The notes beneath the pieces were generated by a model that worked only from the letters and a program-made list of their open reading frames with translations, had not been told where the DNA came from and did no database searches. From Vulcanimicrobiota bacterium (lineage in GTDB: Bacteria > Vulcanimicrobiota > Vulcanimicrobiia > Vulcanimicrobiales > Vulcanimicrobiaceae): 64,000 nucleotides of DNA. The position numbers and the translations under genes were made by a program. This document shows, piece after piece, positions 35,294 through 44,008 of this stretch (position 1 is its first letter; the number at the start of each line of letters is the position of its first letter). The stretch covers positions 1,350-65,349 of the forward strand of contig PLWS01000003.1 of NCBI GenBank assembly GCA_003151115.1, in the 5' to 3' direction.

Positions 35294-37677
35294 TTCGTTC
35301 GATCGATGCGCTGGCCGCGATTCGCTCGCCGCGTTTCGATCTGCCCCTGAGTTACGACGCGCGCGATCTGCAGTTGCGCATCGGCGACGTCGTGCGCGTG
35401 CCCATGGGCAGCCGCGAGCACGTGGCGTTTGTCGTTTCGGAGCCGCGCACCGTTGAAGCCGACCGCCCGTTGCGCGCCGTCAACGAGCACGTCGACGTTC
35501 CGCGTGCGTTCGACGAGATCGGGCTGCAACTGGCCAAGTTTGTCGCGGCGCATTATCTCTGTACGTTAGGAGAAGCGCTTTCCACGGTCGTGCTGAGCGG
35601 CGCGGTGCCGCGCACGGTCGACACGTTCGTGCGCACGACGCTGCAGCCCACGCCCGAGCGTTACCCGTCGGTTCCCGAGCGTTTGCTCGCGCTCATCTGG
35701 GAAGATCTCGGCGAAGGGTTTACGGCCGAGCAATTATCGCGCCATCCCGAAGCGCGCCGCGCGGGCGACCGGATCGGGCTCATGCGCTACCTCACGGCGC
35801 TCGTGCGCAGCGGCGACCTGACGCGCGAACGGCGCTTTATCGACGCGCGCACGCACGAGTACCGCATCAAGGTTCTGTTTCCGGGCGACGGCGCGATCAC
35901 GGGTCCTAAGGCCAAGGCGCTCGTGGCCTTCGTTCGCGAGCAGCCCGGCGTGCCGCGCGCGGATGCGTTGCTGGCCGGCTTCTCCGGCGCAATCCTGGCG
36001 CGCGCACTTAAAGCCGGCGTTATCCGCGAGGAAGAGATCGTGCCTACGCGGTTGTCTCGACGCGAGGCGCTCCCACCGCCGCTCTTCGAGCCGACCGCCG
36101 AACAACAATCGGTGATCGAAGCGATCCGCGCGAGGATCGACGAGCATACGCATTCGGAGATATTGCTTCAAGGCATTACGGGCAGCGGGAAGACGTTCGT
36201 TTACATCGAGACGATCAAACATGTACTGCGCGCGGGCGGCAACGCGATCGTGCTCGTGCCGGAGATTTCGCTGACGCCGCAGATCGCGCGCCGCTTCGAA
36301 CAAGCCTTCGGCGAGCGCGTCGCCGTCCTGCACTCGGCGTTATCCGAGCGGGAGCGCTTTGATGCCTGGCAAGCGTGCGCCAACGGCGATGTCGATGTTG
36401 TCGTCGGAGCGCGCAGCGCCGTCTTCGCGCCGCTGCACGACGTGCGCCTGCTGGTCGTCGACGAAGCGCATGAGACATCGTACAAACAGGACAGCTCGCC
36501 GCGCTATCATGCAGTGCGTGTCGGGCGGGAACGAATGCGGCTCGAAAGTGGTTTACTGCTGCTCGGAAGCGCGACGCCGCCGCTGGAAAGCTTCGCCGAC
36601 GTCTTAGCGGGTCGCGTGGAATTGCACGAACTGCGCACGCGCGCGACCAAACAGGAGCTGCCGGCAGTCCGGGTCGTGGACATGGCCCAGGAATTCGAAG
36701 CCGGCAACCGGAGAATTTTCAGCAGCGCCCTAATCCAGGCACTCGACGAGCGCATGCAGCGCGGCGAGAAGACGGTGCTCTTCGTGAACCGCCGGGGAAG
36801 CGGGAATTTCTTGCTCTGCCGGGCGTGCGGCCACGTGCCGATGTGCGCGCGGTGCAGCGTCTCCCTGACGGTCCACCGCGCCGATCGCAAACTGCGCTGC
36901 CACTACTGCGATGCGCAGCGCGCGATTCCCGAACGCTGCGAAACGTGCGGAAACGAAGCGATCAAGGAACTCGGCGTCGGTACGCAGCGCGTGGCCGAAG
37001 AAGTGCAGAAGCTTTACCCCAACGCGCGCGTGGTTCGAATGGACAGCGACACGACCACACGCATCGGCGAGCACGCGCGTTTGCTCGACGCGTTCGGAGA
37101 AGAAGGCGACGTGCTGGTCGGCACGCAGATGGTCGCAAAAGGTTTGGATTTTCCGACGGTTACGCTGGTCGGCGTGGTCGCGGCCGACATCGGCTTGCAC
37201 GCGCCCGAGTTTCGCGCCTCGGAGCGCACGTTTGCGCTGGTGATGCAGGTCTGTGGGCGGAGCGGACGCGCGAGTCCGGGCGAAGCGATCGTGCAAACGT
37301 ATTCCCCGAATCATCCGGCCATCGTCTATGCCGCCGCGCACGATTACACCGGCTTTGCGCGGCAAGAGCTCGCCGACCGCGTGGCGATGCGTTACCCGCC
37401 GTCATGCGAGTTGCTCTATTTGGGCGTCTTCGGAAGAAACCGGCCCGTGGTTTTGGAGCAGGCGCGCAAGTATGCAGCTCTGCTGGAGGCTGCCGGCGTT
37501 GGAGAAGTCCTTGGACCCGCACCGTTTCCGATTGCGCGACTCAACGACGAGTGGCGTTTCCGGATTGCGGTCAAAGGCATGCAAGGCGAACCGATGCGCG
37601 CGGCCGTGCGTGCCCGGGTATTTCCGCCGGCACGAAAGAATCGCACGACGCGGCTTGCGGTCAACATCGATCCGTGA
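35284..37677 (+). CDS. priA: primosomal protein N' (replication restart helicase)
   Basis: About 797 aa. N-terminal DNA-binding domain, then superfamily-2 helicase: ILLQGITGSGKTFVYIE (Walker A), LLVVDEAHETSYK (DEAH box), cysteine zinc motifs LCRACGHVPMCARCS and CHYCDAQRAIPERCETCG, and MVAKGLDFPTVTLVGVV. Restarts stalled replication forks. The first standard start in frame is TTG at 35374, but homology to other PriA proteins reaches further back (PRFDLPLSYDARDLQLRIGD matches the FDY...GxxVxVPFG region). An ATT at 35284 lies 6 nt after GGGAGG and would add 30 residues; GTT and CTG codons are other candidates. It overlaps the aroB stop. Confidence 0.95.
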   Translation: MPLVRSIDALAAIRSPRFDLPLSYDARDLQLRIGDVVRVPMGSREHVAFVVSEPRTVEADRPLRAVNEHVDVPRAFDEIGLQLAKFVAAHYLCTLGEALSTVVLSGAVPRTVDTFVRTTLQPTPERYPSVPERLLALIWEDLGEGFTAEQLSRHPEARRAGDRIGLMRYLTALVRSGDLTRERRFIDARTHEYRIKVLFPGDGAITGPKAKALVAFVREQPGVPRADALLAGFSGAILARALKAGVIREEEIVPTRLSRREALPPPLFEPTAEQQSVIEAIRARIDEHTHSEILLQGITGSGKTFVYIETIKHVLRAGGNAIVLVPEISLTPQIARRFEQAFGERVAVLHSALSERERFDAWQACANGDVDVVVGARSAVFAPLHDVRLLVVDEAHETSYKQDSSPRYHAVRVGRERMRLESGLLLLGSATPPLESFADVLAGRVELHELRTRATKQELPAVRVVDMAQEFEAGNRRIFSSALIQALDERMQRGEKTVLFVNRRGSGNFLLCRACGHVPMCARCSVSLTVHRADRKLRCHYCDAQRAIPERCETCGNEAIKELGVGTQRVAEEVQKLYPNARVVRMDSDTTTRIGEHARLLDAFGEEGDVLVGTQMVAKGLDFPTVTLVGVVAADIGLHAPEFRASERTFALVMQVCGRSGRASPGEAIVQTYSPNHPAIVYAAAHDYTGFARQELADRVAMRYPPSCELLYLGVFGRNRPVVLEQARKYAALLEAAGVGEVLGPAPFPIARLNDEWRFRIAVKGMQGEPMRAAVRARVFPPARKNRTTRLAVNIDP

Positions 37678-37690
37678 ATAGAATGACGCA

Positions 37691-38650
37691 ATGAGTCTAA
37701 CGAACACTGCTTGGGTTCCATTGGCCTGGGTTGCGGGCGGCGCCGCCGCGGGCCTGATTCTGCAATTCGGCGTGCTGGCGCCTTTGGCGAAGCTCGCCAA
37801 ACGGCAGGGCTGGGACGCGGTTGGAACGATCGCTTCAATAACGGTGTCGGTCATCGTGCTGTGGTGCGCGCTCGCCGGACTCTACATCGGCCTGGGCAGC
37901 GTCGTCCTAACGCCGCGTTCCGGAACCTTTCTCGACCGCGTTATTTCGTCGCTCGCCATTCTCTCGGTCACCTGGGTGCTGGCGCGCTTTTTGGGAGCCG
38001 CGGTGGCCGCGTACGGGCGGCAAGCCGACAAACGCATTTTCTCAGCTTCGCTCTACGCGAATGTGGTGCAAGGCGTGGTGCTGGTTGTCGGCATCATCAC
38101 GGTCCTCAGCACCTTCGGCGTTTCGATCGCGCCGCTGCTCACTACGCTCGGCCTGGGCGGGCTAGCCGTCGCGATCGCGCTACGTGATACGCTGGCGAAC
38201 CTGTTTTCGGGCGTGCACATCGTCGCGTCGCGTCAGATCCGTCCGGGCGATTCGGTCAAGTTCGATTTCGGCGTCGAGGGTGAGGTGAGCGACATTCAGT
38301 GGCGCAGCACCACGATCCGCGACGCGCAAAACAACACGGTTATCGTGCCGAACGAAAAAGTCGCGGGATCGGTGCTCGTCAACTACTCGCTCGGATCCAA
38401 CGATCAGCTCGTCCCCGTGAGTGCGACCGTGCCTTGGAAAGGGAACTACCACGAATTGGAAGGGATCGCGAGCCGCGCTTCGCGCGGCGCTGCGGTGGCA
38501 TTGACGGGCGTGAACGAAGCGAGCCTCGAGGTGACCGCGTATCTGCCTGTGGAAAGCGCGAAAGACCGGGCACAAGCCGCGGCCGAGTTTCGCCGGCGGC
38601 TCTACGACGCCGTCAGGACGGCCAACATAGGAGATCGCGCCGAAACATAA
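37691..38650 (+). CDS. mscS: MscS-family mechanosensitive channel
   Basis: 319 aa. About four membrane helices, the pore helix TLGLGGLAVAIALRDTLANL and the cytoplasmic beta domain start FSGVHIVASRQIRPGDSVKF, then VIVPNEKVAGSVLVNYS. Releases solutes on hypo-osmotic shock. Weak ribosome-binding site. 13 bp after priA. Confidence 0.9.
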   Translation: MSLTNTAWVPLAWVAGGAAAGLILQFGVLAPLAKLAKRQGWDAVGTIASITVSVIVLWCALAGLYIGLGSVVLTPRSGTFLDRVISSLAILSVTWVLARFLGAAVAAYGRQADKRIFSASLYANVVQGVVLVVGIITVLSTFGVSIAPLLTTLGLGGLAVAIALRDTLANLFSGVHIVASRQIRPGDSVKFDFGVEGEVSDIQWRSTTIRDAQNNTVIVPNEKVAGSVLVNYSLGSNDQLVPVSATVPWKGNYHELEGIASRASRGAAVALTGVNEASLEVTAYLPVESAKDRAQAAAEFRRRLYDAVRTANIGDRAET

Positions 38651-38673
38651 TAAGGTTTCCGCCGGAGGCTAAT

Positions 38674-39102
38674 ATGCGTCGTTCGATTCTTATCTCGGCG
38701 TTCTTCGTCTTTGCAACGCTGGTCTTTCACCCTGCTCTCGCCCGCGCGGGAATGCACTTTTGCAACAAGACGAGCAATACCGTCAATGTTGCCATGGCAA
38801 CGCTGGACTCGGTTGCCTACGCTCACGTCTGGGGTTGGTGGCAAGTCGAGCCGAGCGCCTGCAAGACGGCGATCGGGGTCGACTTGGACACGACCGGGGA
38901 CACCGATTATTACTATTATGCCTATGACACGGCGGGCGGTACGTGGTCAGACAGCAGTCACTACGCCTTTTGCATCGATTCCAACTACGCGTTCGACTAC
39001 AATGATTCACAGGATAACGATTGTGCGAGCGGCACGCGCCGGCATTTCAAAATCATTAATACGAATTCCAACAGTGACTTCACGGTGGATTTGACCGACT
39101 AA
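38674..39102 (+). CDS. exported DUF1036-like protein
   Basis: 142 aa: signal peptide (MRRSILISAFFVFATLVFHPALARA), then MHFCNKTSNTVNVAMATLD and YAHVWGWWQVEPSACKTAIG, the DUF1036 pattern of small secreted proteins with Cys pairs (four Cys after the leader). Function unknown. ATG with GGAGG 5 nt upstream; followed directly by a terminator. Confidence 0.83.
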   Translation: MRRSILISAFFVFATLVFHPALARAGMHFCNKTSNTVNVAMATLDSVAYAHVWGWWQVEPSACKTAIGVDLDTTGDTDYYYYAYDTAGGTWSDSSHYAFCIDSNYAFDYNDSQDNDCASGTRRHFKIINTNSNSDFTVDLTD

Positions 39103-39106
39103 GAAG

Positions 39107-39132
39107 AAGCCGCCTATTTGGCGGCTTTTTTC
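39107..39132. terminator. bidirectional terminator between the DUF1036 gene and rpsT
   Basis: AAGCCGCC-TATTT-GGCGGCTTTTTT: a GC-rich stem with T-run on the right and A-run on the left, so it can end transcription from both converging genes. It overlaps the rpsT stop codon. Confidence 0.85.
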
Positions 39133-39431
39133 TTGCGTGATGTTTTCGGCGCAGCGGCCTTTTTTCGCGCCGTCTTCTTGACCGGCGGACTCGAGGATAT
39201 CTTGGCGACGGCTTTAGCAAGGCGCGATTTCTTGCGCGCGGCTTTGTTGGGGTGAATGATTCCCTTGCGCGCAGCCTTGTCGAATTGGCTTTCGACCGGC
39301 TGCACGAGCTCGCCGCCTTCGGCCGCAGCTTTCTTGTAAACGGTTTTCAAACGCGTTTTGACGTCGAGGTTGCGTTTGGTGCGGCGCTGGGTTGCGCGCA
39401 TCCATTTTTCGGCTGCTTTTATGTTAGGCAC
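39114..39431 (-). CDS. rpsT: 30S ribosomal protein S20
   Basis: 105 aa, start PNIKAAEKWMRATQRRTKRN, KTRLKTVYKKA and the conserved GIIHPNKAARKKSRLAKAV end of S20. It has an extra Lys/Ala-rich tail of about 25 residues (PPVKKTARKKAAAPKTSRKK). GTG start; no Shine-Dalgarno but a perfect TATACT 7 nt upstream, so translation is probably leaderless. The start lies 8 bp inside the end of rsgA. Confidence 0.95.
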   Translation of the reverse strand: MPNIKAAEKWMRATQRRTKRNLDVKTRLKTVYKKAAAEGGELVQPVESQFDKAARKGIIHPNKAARKKSRLAKAVAKISSSPPVKKTARKKAAAPKTSRKKKAAK

Positions 39432-40320
39432 GAGGCGGAGTATAGCACATTTCCAGGATCCGTAGGTAGCTCTCGTAGCGGCTGGGCGAGATGGCCCCGG
39501 CCTCGACCGAAGAGCGCACCGCGCACCCGGGTTCGGTGCGGTGGGCGCAGTCCCTGAAGCGGCAGGCTGCCGCCCGTTCACGCAGCTCGGGAAAGCCCTG
39601 GAGTATTTCTGCCGGCGTCGCCTCTCCCAGGCCGAATTCGGCCACGCCCGGGCTATCTATAAGGAAGCCCGAGGGAAGGCGGTAAAGGCGCGCGGTGCTG
39701 GTCGTCTGCTTGCCCAACCCGGCGCGCGAAAGTTCACCGACGGTCGCGATGCCGCCGAGCGCGCGGAAGATCGAGCTCTTGCCCACGCCCGAAACGCCGG
39801 CGAGCATGGCTTTGCGGCCGGCCAGGCTTGCGCGCAGCGCGTCCATGTTCTGGCCGGTCTTGGGATTCACGACCAGGGTGGTGTAGCCGAGCGACTCGTA
39901 GAGCGAGGCCAGCTCGCTGCGCAAACTCGGTGCAGCGCGGTCGGGTTTGGTGAAGATCACGATCGCGGCGATCGATTCGAGTTCGGAATACACCAATAAC
40001 TGGTCGAGCGTCGTCAGCCGGGGCGGCGGATCCGCCAGCGACGTTACCGTGACCAGCGTGTCAACGTTTGCCGCCATTACTTTGGAGCGTCCGCGCGCGA
40101 TGCGCCGCGTCAGCGTCGACTCCCGCGGCAGAATGCGCTCGATCAGCGCGGTCTCGTCTTCGAGAACGCGCGCTTCCACGCGATCGCCCGAAACGGGCAT
40201 TTCGCGTTTACCACGCATCCGCTTGAGCGCCGCCATGCGTGGCTCCCCTTCGCCGTCCAAGGCTATCCAAGCGGAGTTCTTGCCGATGCCGAGCACGAGG
40301 CCCGGGAAGAGCTCGTTCAC
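39424..40320 (-). CDS. rsgA: ribosome small-subunit-dependent GTPase RsgA
   Basis: 298 aa. N-terminal OB fold, circularly permuted GTPase with VIFTKPD (G4), AGVSGVGKSSIFRALGG (P-loop, G1) and LIDSPGVAEFGL (G3), and a C-terminal zinc finger CRFRDCAHRTEPGCAV. Aids 30S maturation. GTG start; 3' end overlaps rpsT, another small-subunit gene. Confidence 0.95.
   Translation of the reverse strand: MNELFPGLVLGIGKNSAWIALDGEGEPRMAALKRMRGKREMPVSGDRVEARVLEDETALIERILPRESTLTRRIARGRSKVMAANVDTLVTVTSLADPPPRLTTLDQLLVYSELESIAAIVIFTKPDRAAPSLRSELASLYESLGYTTLVVNPKTGQNMDALRASLAGRKAMLAGVSGVGKSSIFRALGGIATVGELSRAGLGKQTTSTARLYRLPSGFLIDSPGVAEFGLGEATPAEILQGFPELRERAAACRFRDCAHRTEPGCAVRSSVEAGAISPSRYESYLRILEMCYTPPRA
39439..39444 (-). 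promoter_or_regulatory. -10 element of a likely leaderless rpsT promoter
   Basis: Complement reads TATACT, 7 nt before the GTG start, so transcription would begin at or next to the start codon. No convincing -35 box. The promoter lies inside rsgA. Confidence 0.55.
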
Positions 40321-40341
40321 GCGCCTAACGATTGATACGTC

Positions 40342-40890
40342 GTGAATTGGTCGCGAACGGTTCGTTTCGACGGAATCATTGACGACGCAACGCAGCGGAA
40401 GATGTCGGCATCCTTACCGGGCGGTTCGTCGTTGCAGTTCGGCGCGCCTTACGTGCCCGCCGACCGCACGTACGGGCTCGTCCAAGGGCCTGCCTCGGTC
40501 GAGCCGGACGCTGCCGCGCAAGCACTTTCCGGCGCGCGATGGTATGAAGAGACGATCATCGCTCTGGCAGTTGAACCGACACCTGCCGATGCCTTGCCCG
40601 CGATTGCGGCCCCGTTTTCACCCGATGCAGGCGTCGCCGGCATGCTCGAGTGCACGGTTTTGGAGAAGGGCATCGTCGTCGAGTTTCAGCCCGCGCGCTC
40701 CATGCCGTCGCTGATACTTAACCTCGCCGACGTTGAACTGCGCCGTTTTCATGGCTATCGCAAGGTAACGCTGCTAAATCCGCTGCCGACGGAGATCATC
40801 GCGTTGATCGCTGCGAGCGGTTTGCACGCCGCCGAGATCGGCCCGGATCGCATTCTCGAAACCCTGTTGGAGCAGAGCGGTGTGGAATAA
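40342..40890 (+). CDS. hypothetical protein upstream of cdaA
   Basis: 182 aa, mostly beta with a Pro/Ala-rich middle, no signal peptide or membrane helix; segments FDGIIDDATQRKMSASLPGG and LNLADVELRRFHGYRKVTLL. GTG start; overlaps cdaA by 11 bp so it is the first gene of that operon. No family recognised. Confidence 0.72.
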   Translation: MNWSRTVRFDGIIDDATQRKMSASLPGGSSLQFGAPYVPADRTYGLVQGPASVEPDAAAQALSGARWYEETIIALAVEPTPADALPAIAAPFSPDAGVAGMLECTVLEKGIVVEFQPARSMPSLILNLADVELRRFHGYRKVTLLNPLPTEIIALIAASGLHAAEIGPDRILETLLEQSGVE

Positions 40891-41755
40891 CCTGCTGCAT
40901 TCGTTCGCGCCGACCGATGCTTTAGATATCGTCGCAACCAGCGTCCTGATCTACTATCTGGTGCTGTTGATCCGCGGAACGCGCGCCGTCCAAATTCTGA
41001 CCGGCGTGCTGGTACTGGTCGCGCTGCTCGGTTTTGCGACGCTCTTGAATCTGGCGCTGCTGGGCACGATTTTAAAACTTGCGTCGCTGGGCGCGGCCGT
41101 TTCACTGCTGATTATTTTTCAGCCGGAGATGCGCCGCGCCTTGGAACGCCTCGGACGCGGCGGCTTTTTCCGTTCGGAAGACGTCGAACACCAAAACCGG
41201 ACCGAGGACCGCGCCATGTCGATCGTCGCGCGTACGGCGTTCTTGCTCTCGCGCGAAAAGATCGGCGCGCTCATCGTCATCGAACAGCAGACCGGGCTCA
41301 AGGAATACGTGGAGAGCGGCTCGGTACTTAACGCGAGCCTGTCGGCGGAACTGCTGCTTTCGATTTTTTCGCCGCGCTCGCCGCTGCACGACGGCGCCGC
41401 GATCGTTCGCGAAGATAAAATCGAAGCTGCCGCCTGTCTTTTGCCGCTCGCGGAACAGTCGCTGCGCGAACCGCGGCTGGGCACACGCCACCGCGCGGCC
41501 CTCGGCCTTTCGGAACAAACCGACGCGGTAGTGATCGTCGTTTCTGAAAGCGGCACCGTTGCGGTTGCACGCGACGGGAAACTGACCCGCGCTATAGAGG
41601 AAGAGCCGCGCCTGTTTCGATTTCTGCTGGCGGCAACGCGGCCGCACCGCGATCCGGGCGCGATGCGCCGCGATCTCGTGCGCAATTTGAGAGCGCGGCT
41701 GACGCCGCCGCGTAAGACAGCACCCCGAGACCATGCTGCAGATCGTCCGTCATAA
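40880..41755 (+). CDS. cdaA: diadenylate cyclase CdaA
   Basis: 291 aa. Three membrane helices (about 20-100), then a DAC domain with the catalytic motifs LHDGAAIV (DGA) and GTRHRAALGLSE (RHR). Makes c-di-AMP from two ATP. The next genes are cdaR and glmM, its known regulator and partner, and a c-di-AMP riboswitch follows at 43.9 kb. GTG start in the overlap with the preceding gene. Confidence 0.95.
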   Translation: MWNNLLHSFAPTDALDIVATSVLIYYLVLLIRGTRAVQILTGVLVLVALLGFATLLNLALLGTILKLASLGAAVSLLIIFQPEMRRALERLGRGGFFRSEDVEHQNRTEDRAMSIVARTAFLLSREKIGALIVIEQQTGLKEYVESGSVLNASLSAELLLSIFSPRSPLHDGAAIVREDKIEAAACLLPLAEQSLREPRLGTRHRAALGLSEQTDAVVIVVSESGTVAVARDGKLTRAIEEEPRLFRFLLAATRPHRDPGAMRRDLVRNLRARLTPPRKTAPRDHAADRPS

Positions 41756-42401
41756 CTTCGCGCTCAAGGCGCTCTCGGTTTTGCTCGCACTCATAGGCTG
41801 GTCGTACGTCCGGCTCACTAGCAACGCGTTCGTGCCCACCTTCGAAGAGCACTTCACCGTGCCGATCACGGCGGCGAATCTGCCGGCGGGTCTGGTCGCA
41901 ACGTATTCCGACAAGTTCGCGACCGTCGCCATTCTTCCGAAAACCGGCGAACCGCCGATAAAGCCGGAAGAGATCAAGGCGGTGCTCGATCTTTCGAACC
42001 GCACCGCGGGCGTCTATAACGTGCCTGTTCAGCTTGTTGCACCAAACGTCGTCGTGCAGTCGCTCAGCCCGGCTTCGGTCTCGCTCACGATCTCGAAGAT
42101 GGACCAAAAGACGTTCCCGCTGGCCGTGCATTACGGCGGCCAGGGCGACGTCGTCGTGAGCCACTTTACGCTGACGCCTTCGGCCGCGGTCGTTCGCGGT
42201 CCGACAGACGCGCTCTCGCAGGTCGCCACGGTGCGCGTCGATATTCAACTCGCCAGCGGAAAAGCCAAACTCGACGCGATGATCCGTCCGATGGCGGTAA
42301 ATTCGGCCGGACAAGAAATTTCCAACGTGCAGGTCGTCCCGAATCTCGTGCGCGTGCAAGCCAGCTTTCTTCCGGGGACTGCCGCCGCGCGTGGCCGCTA
42401 A
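41733..42401 (+). CDS. cdaR: YbbR-domain protein CdaR, regulator of CdaA
   Basis: 222 aa. One N-terminal membrane helix (FALKALSVLLALIGWSYVRL) and two YbbR-like beta domains on the outer side of the membrane (EEHFTVPITAANLPAGLVA and KTFPLAVHYGGQGDVVV). Shorter than Bacillus CdaR, which has four domains. Overlaps cdaA by 23 bp and glmM by 11 bp. Confidence 0.88.
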   Translation: MLQIVRHNFALKALSVLLALIGWSYVRLTSNAFVPTFEEHFTVPITAANLPAGLVATYSDKFATVAILPKTGEPPIKPEEIKAVLDLSNRTAGVYNVPVQLVAPNVVVQSLSPASVSLTISKMDQKTFPLAVHYGGQGDVVVSHFTLTPSAAVVRGPTDALSQVATVRVDIQLASGKAKLDAMIRPMAVNSAGQEISNVQVVPNLVRVQASFLPGTAAARGR

Positions 42402-43770
42402 AGACCGGCTCTTCGGAACCGACGGCATCCGCGGGGTTGCCAATGTCGACCTGACGCCCGAGCTCGCTTTCGCGGTTGGACGCGCGGGGGCAACTGTGCT
42501 GGCTCGCAGCAGCGATCGCCACCGCCCGATCATCGTAGGGCGCGATACGCGGCTTTCGGGGCCGATGCTCGAGGCGGCCATTATCGGCGGCATTACGTCG
42601 GTAGGGCGCGACGCGTTAACGGTCGGCGTTCTGCCGACGCCCGCGGTTGCCGCCATCACGGTACGGACCGGCGCAGCAGCCGGCGTGATGATCAGCGCGT
42701 CGCATAACCCCATCGCCGATAACGGTATCAAATTCTTCGGGCCCGACGGATTCAAACTCTCCGATGCGACCGAAGACGAAATCGAAGCGCTCGTCGAGCG
42801 GCATGATCTGCCGCGGCCTTCCGGTACTGCCGTGGGCGCGTCCAAGAACGCGATGAATCTGGGCAAGCACTATTACGAAGAATTGTACGCGGGCGCTGAA
42901 AATCTATCGGGTCTAACCGTCGTCGTCGATGGAGCTTTCGGCGCAGCCTACGCTTACGCACCGTATGCGTTGCGCAAGCTCGGCGCAGAAGTTCACGAGA
43001 TAAACTGCGAAGACGACGGGTCGCGGATCAACGTCGAGTGCGGCGCGACCGATCTGCGCGCGCTTCAGCAGCGCGTGAGCGAATTAAACGCCGGCGGCGG
43101 CAAAGCGATAGGCGTCGCGTTCGACGGCGACGCGGACCGCGCGCTGTTCGTCGACGAAACGGGCGCCGTCTGCAACGGCGATCACATCATGCTGATCCTT
43201 GGCGGTGAACTGCACGATCGCGGCGAGCTCACCGGCGAGACCGTTGTGGGAACGGTGATGAGCAATCTCGGCCTCGAGAAAGCGCTGGCCGCGCGCGGGA
43301 TCACACTCGTGCGCGCAACGGTCGGCGACCGTTACGTGCTGGAGAAGATGCGCGAAGGCGGCTATGTCTTCGGCGGCGAGCAGTCCGGGCACATCATCAA
43401 CTTGCGCAACAACACGACAGGCGACGGGCCGAAAACGGCCATCGAGCTCTTTTCGGTCATGGTCCGCCGGGGAAAAACGCTGCACGACCTAGCAAGCGAG
43501 CTGGCGGTGTACCCTCAGATATTGATCAACGTCCGGACCGGCCGCAAAGAGGTGCTCGACCGGCCCGAAATCAGGCGCGCCATACAGGAAGTTGAGGCGA
43601 ACTTAACAGGATCTGGACGTTTGCTGATACGTCCGTCGGGTACCGAGCCCCTCATCCGTGTTATGGTCGAGGGCGACGACCGGACCCGAGTCGAGGCGTA
43701 CGCGCGCGACTTGGCCGGCCGCATAGAAGAGGCAGCGGCTACACTTATGGAGCCCGCTGCCGAATACTAG
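42391..43770 (+). CDS. glmM: phosphoglucosamine mutase
   Basis: 459 aa. FGTDGIRGVANVDLTPE, active-site serine loop GVMISASHNPIADNGIKFFG, metal loop AFDGDADRALFVDE, GEQSGHII and RPSGTEPLIRVMVEG. Makes glucosamine-1-phosphate for peptidoglycan and in Firmicutes binds and inhibits CdaA. GTG start in overlap with cdaR. Confidence 0.97.
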   Translation: MAAKDRLFGTDGIRGVANVDLTPELAFAVGRAGATVLARSSDRHRPIIVGRDTRLSGPMLEAAIIGGITSVGRDALTVGVLPTPAVAAITVRTGAAAGVMISASHNPIADNGIKFFGPDGFKLSDATEDEIEALVERHDLPRPSGTAVGASKNAMNLGKHYYEELYAGAENLSGLTVVVDGAFGAAYAYAPYALRKLGAEVHEINCEDDGSRINVECGATDLRALQQRVSELNAGGGKAIGVAFDGDADRALFVDETGAVCNGDHIMLILGGELHDRGELTGETVVGTVMSNLGLEKALAARGITLVRATVGDRYVLEKMREGGYVFGGEQSGHIINLRNNTTGDGPKTAIELFSVMVRRGKTLHDLASELAVYPQILINVRTGRKEVLDRPEIRRAIQEVEANLTGSGRLLIRPSGTEPLIRVMVEGDDRTRVEAYARDLAGRIEEAAATLMEPAAEY

Positions 43771-43875
43771 GTCAGGCGCCAAGGAAGAGCCCCGGGGGAG
43801 GACACCCGAGCCTGGGGGGAAAGTAGGGCGCTAAGGACGCCGGCTCTTATGAGTCCCGGCGTAGGAACCTGCCAG
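43771..43875 (+). other. structured leader upstream of the c-di-AMP riboswitch
   Basis: A GC-rich 105-nt segment with complementary parts, for example GACGCCGG with CCCGGCGT around CTCTTATGAGT (about 43838-43862). It contains GGGGGA and GTAGGGCG, seen also in the riboswitch, but not the CGAACCCGTCAACTAACC core, so it is not a second copy. I cannot assign it. Confidence 0.35.
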
Positions 43876-43876
43876 T

Positions 43877-43991
43877 AATCACTGAGTCCGGGAGCAGCCC
43901 GGAGCGGGGGATTCTCCGGTGGGGTGAATGGGCCGGTCGGCCCTAGGGCGATCTTTCACGTCCGAACCCGTCAACTAACCCCGCAAGTGTT
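43877..43991 (+). promoter_or_regulatory. c-di-AMP riboswitch (ydaO/yuaA type)
   Basis: Family blocks appear in order: AGCGGGGGA (43903-43911), GGGGTGAATG (43921-43930), AGGGCGAT (43945-43952) and CCGAACCCGTCAACTAACC (43962-43980), closed by P1 between CACT (43880-43883) and AGTG (43986-43989). In Bacillus this motif turns off osmolyte and cell-wall hydrolase genes when c-di-AMP is high. Here it precedes an NlpC/P60 hydrolase; its closeness to cdaA-cdaR-glmM links maker and sensor. No terminator lies before the start codon, so control of translation seems likelier. Confidence 0.92.
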
Positions 43992-44008
43992 TTGAAAGAG
44001 GAGCAGTC

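Noticed and set aside
43771-43875. Second tandem c-di-AMP riboswitch
   Set aside because: GGGGGA and GTAGGGCG are shared, but the essential CCGAACCCGTCAACTAACC block is missing.
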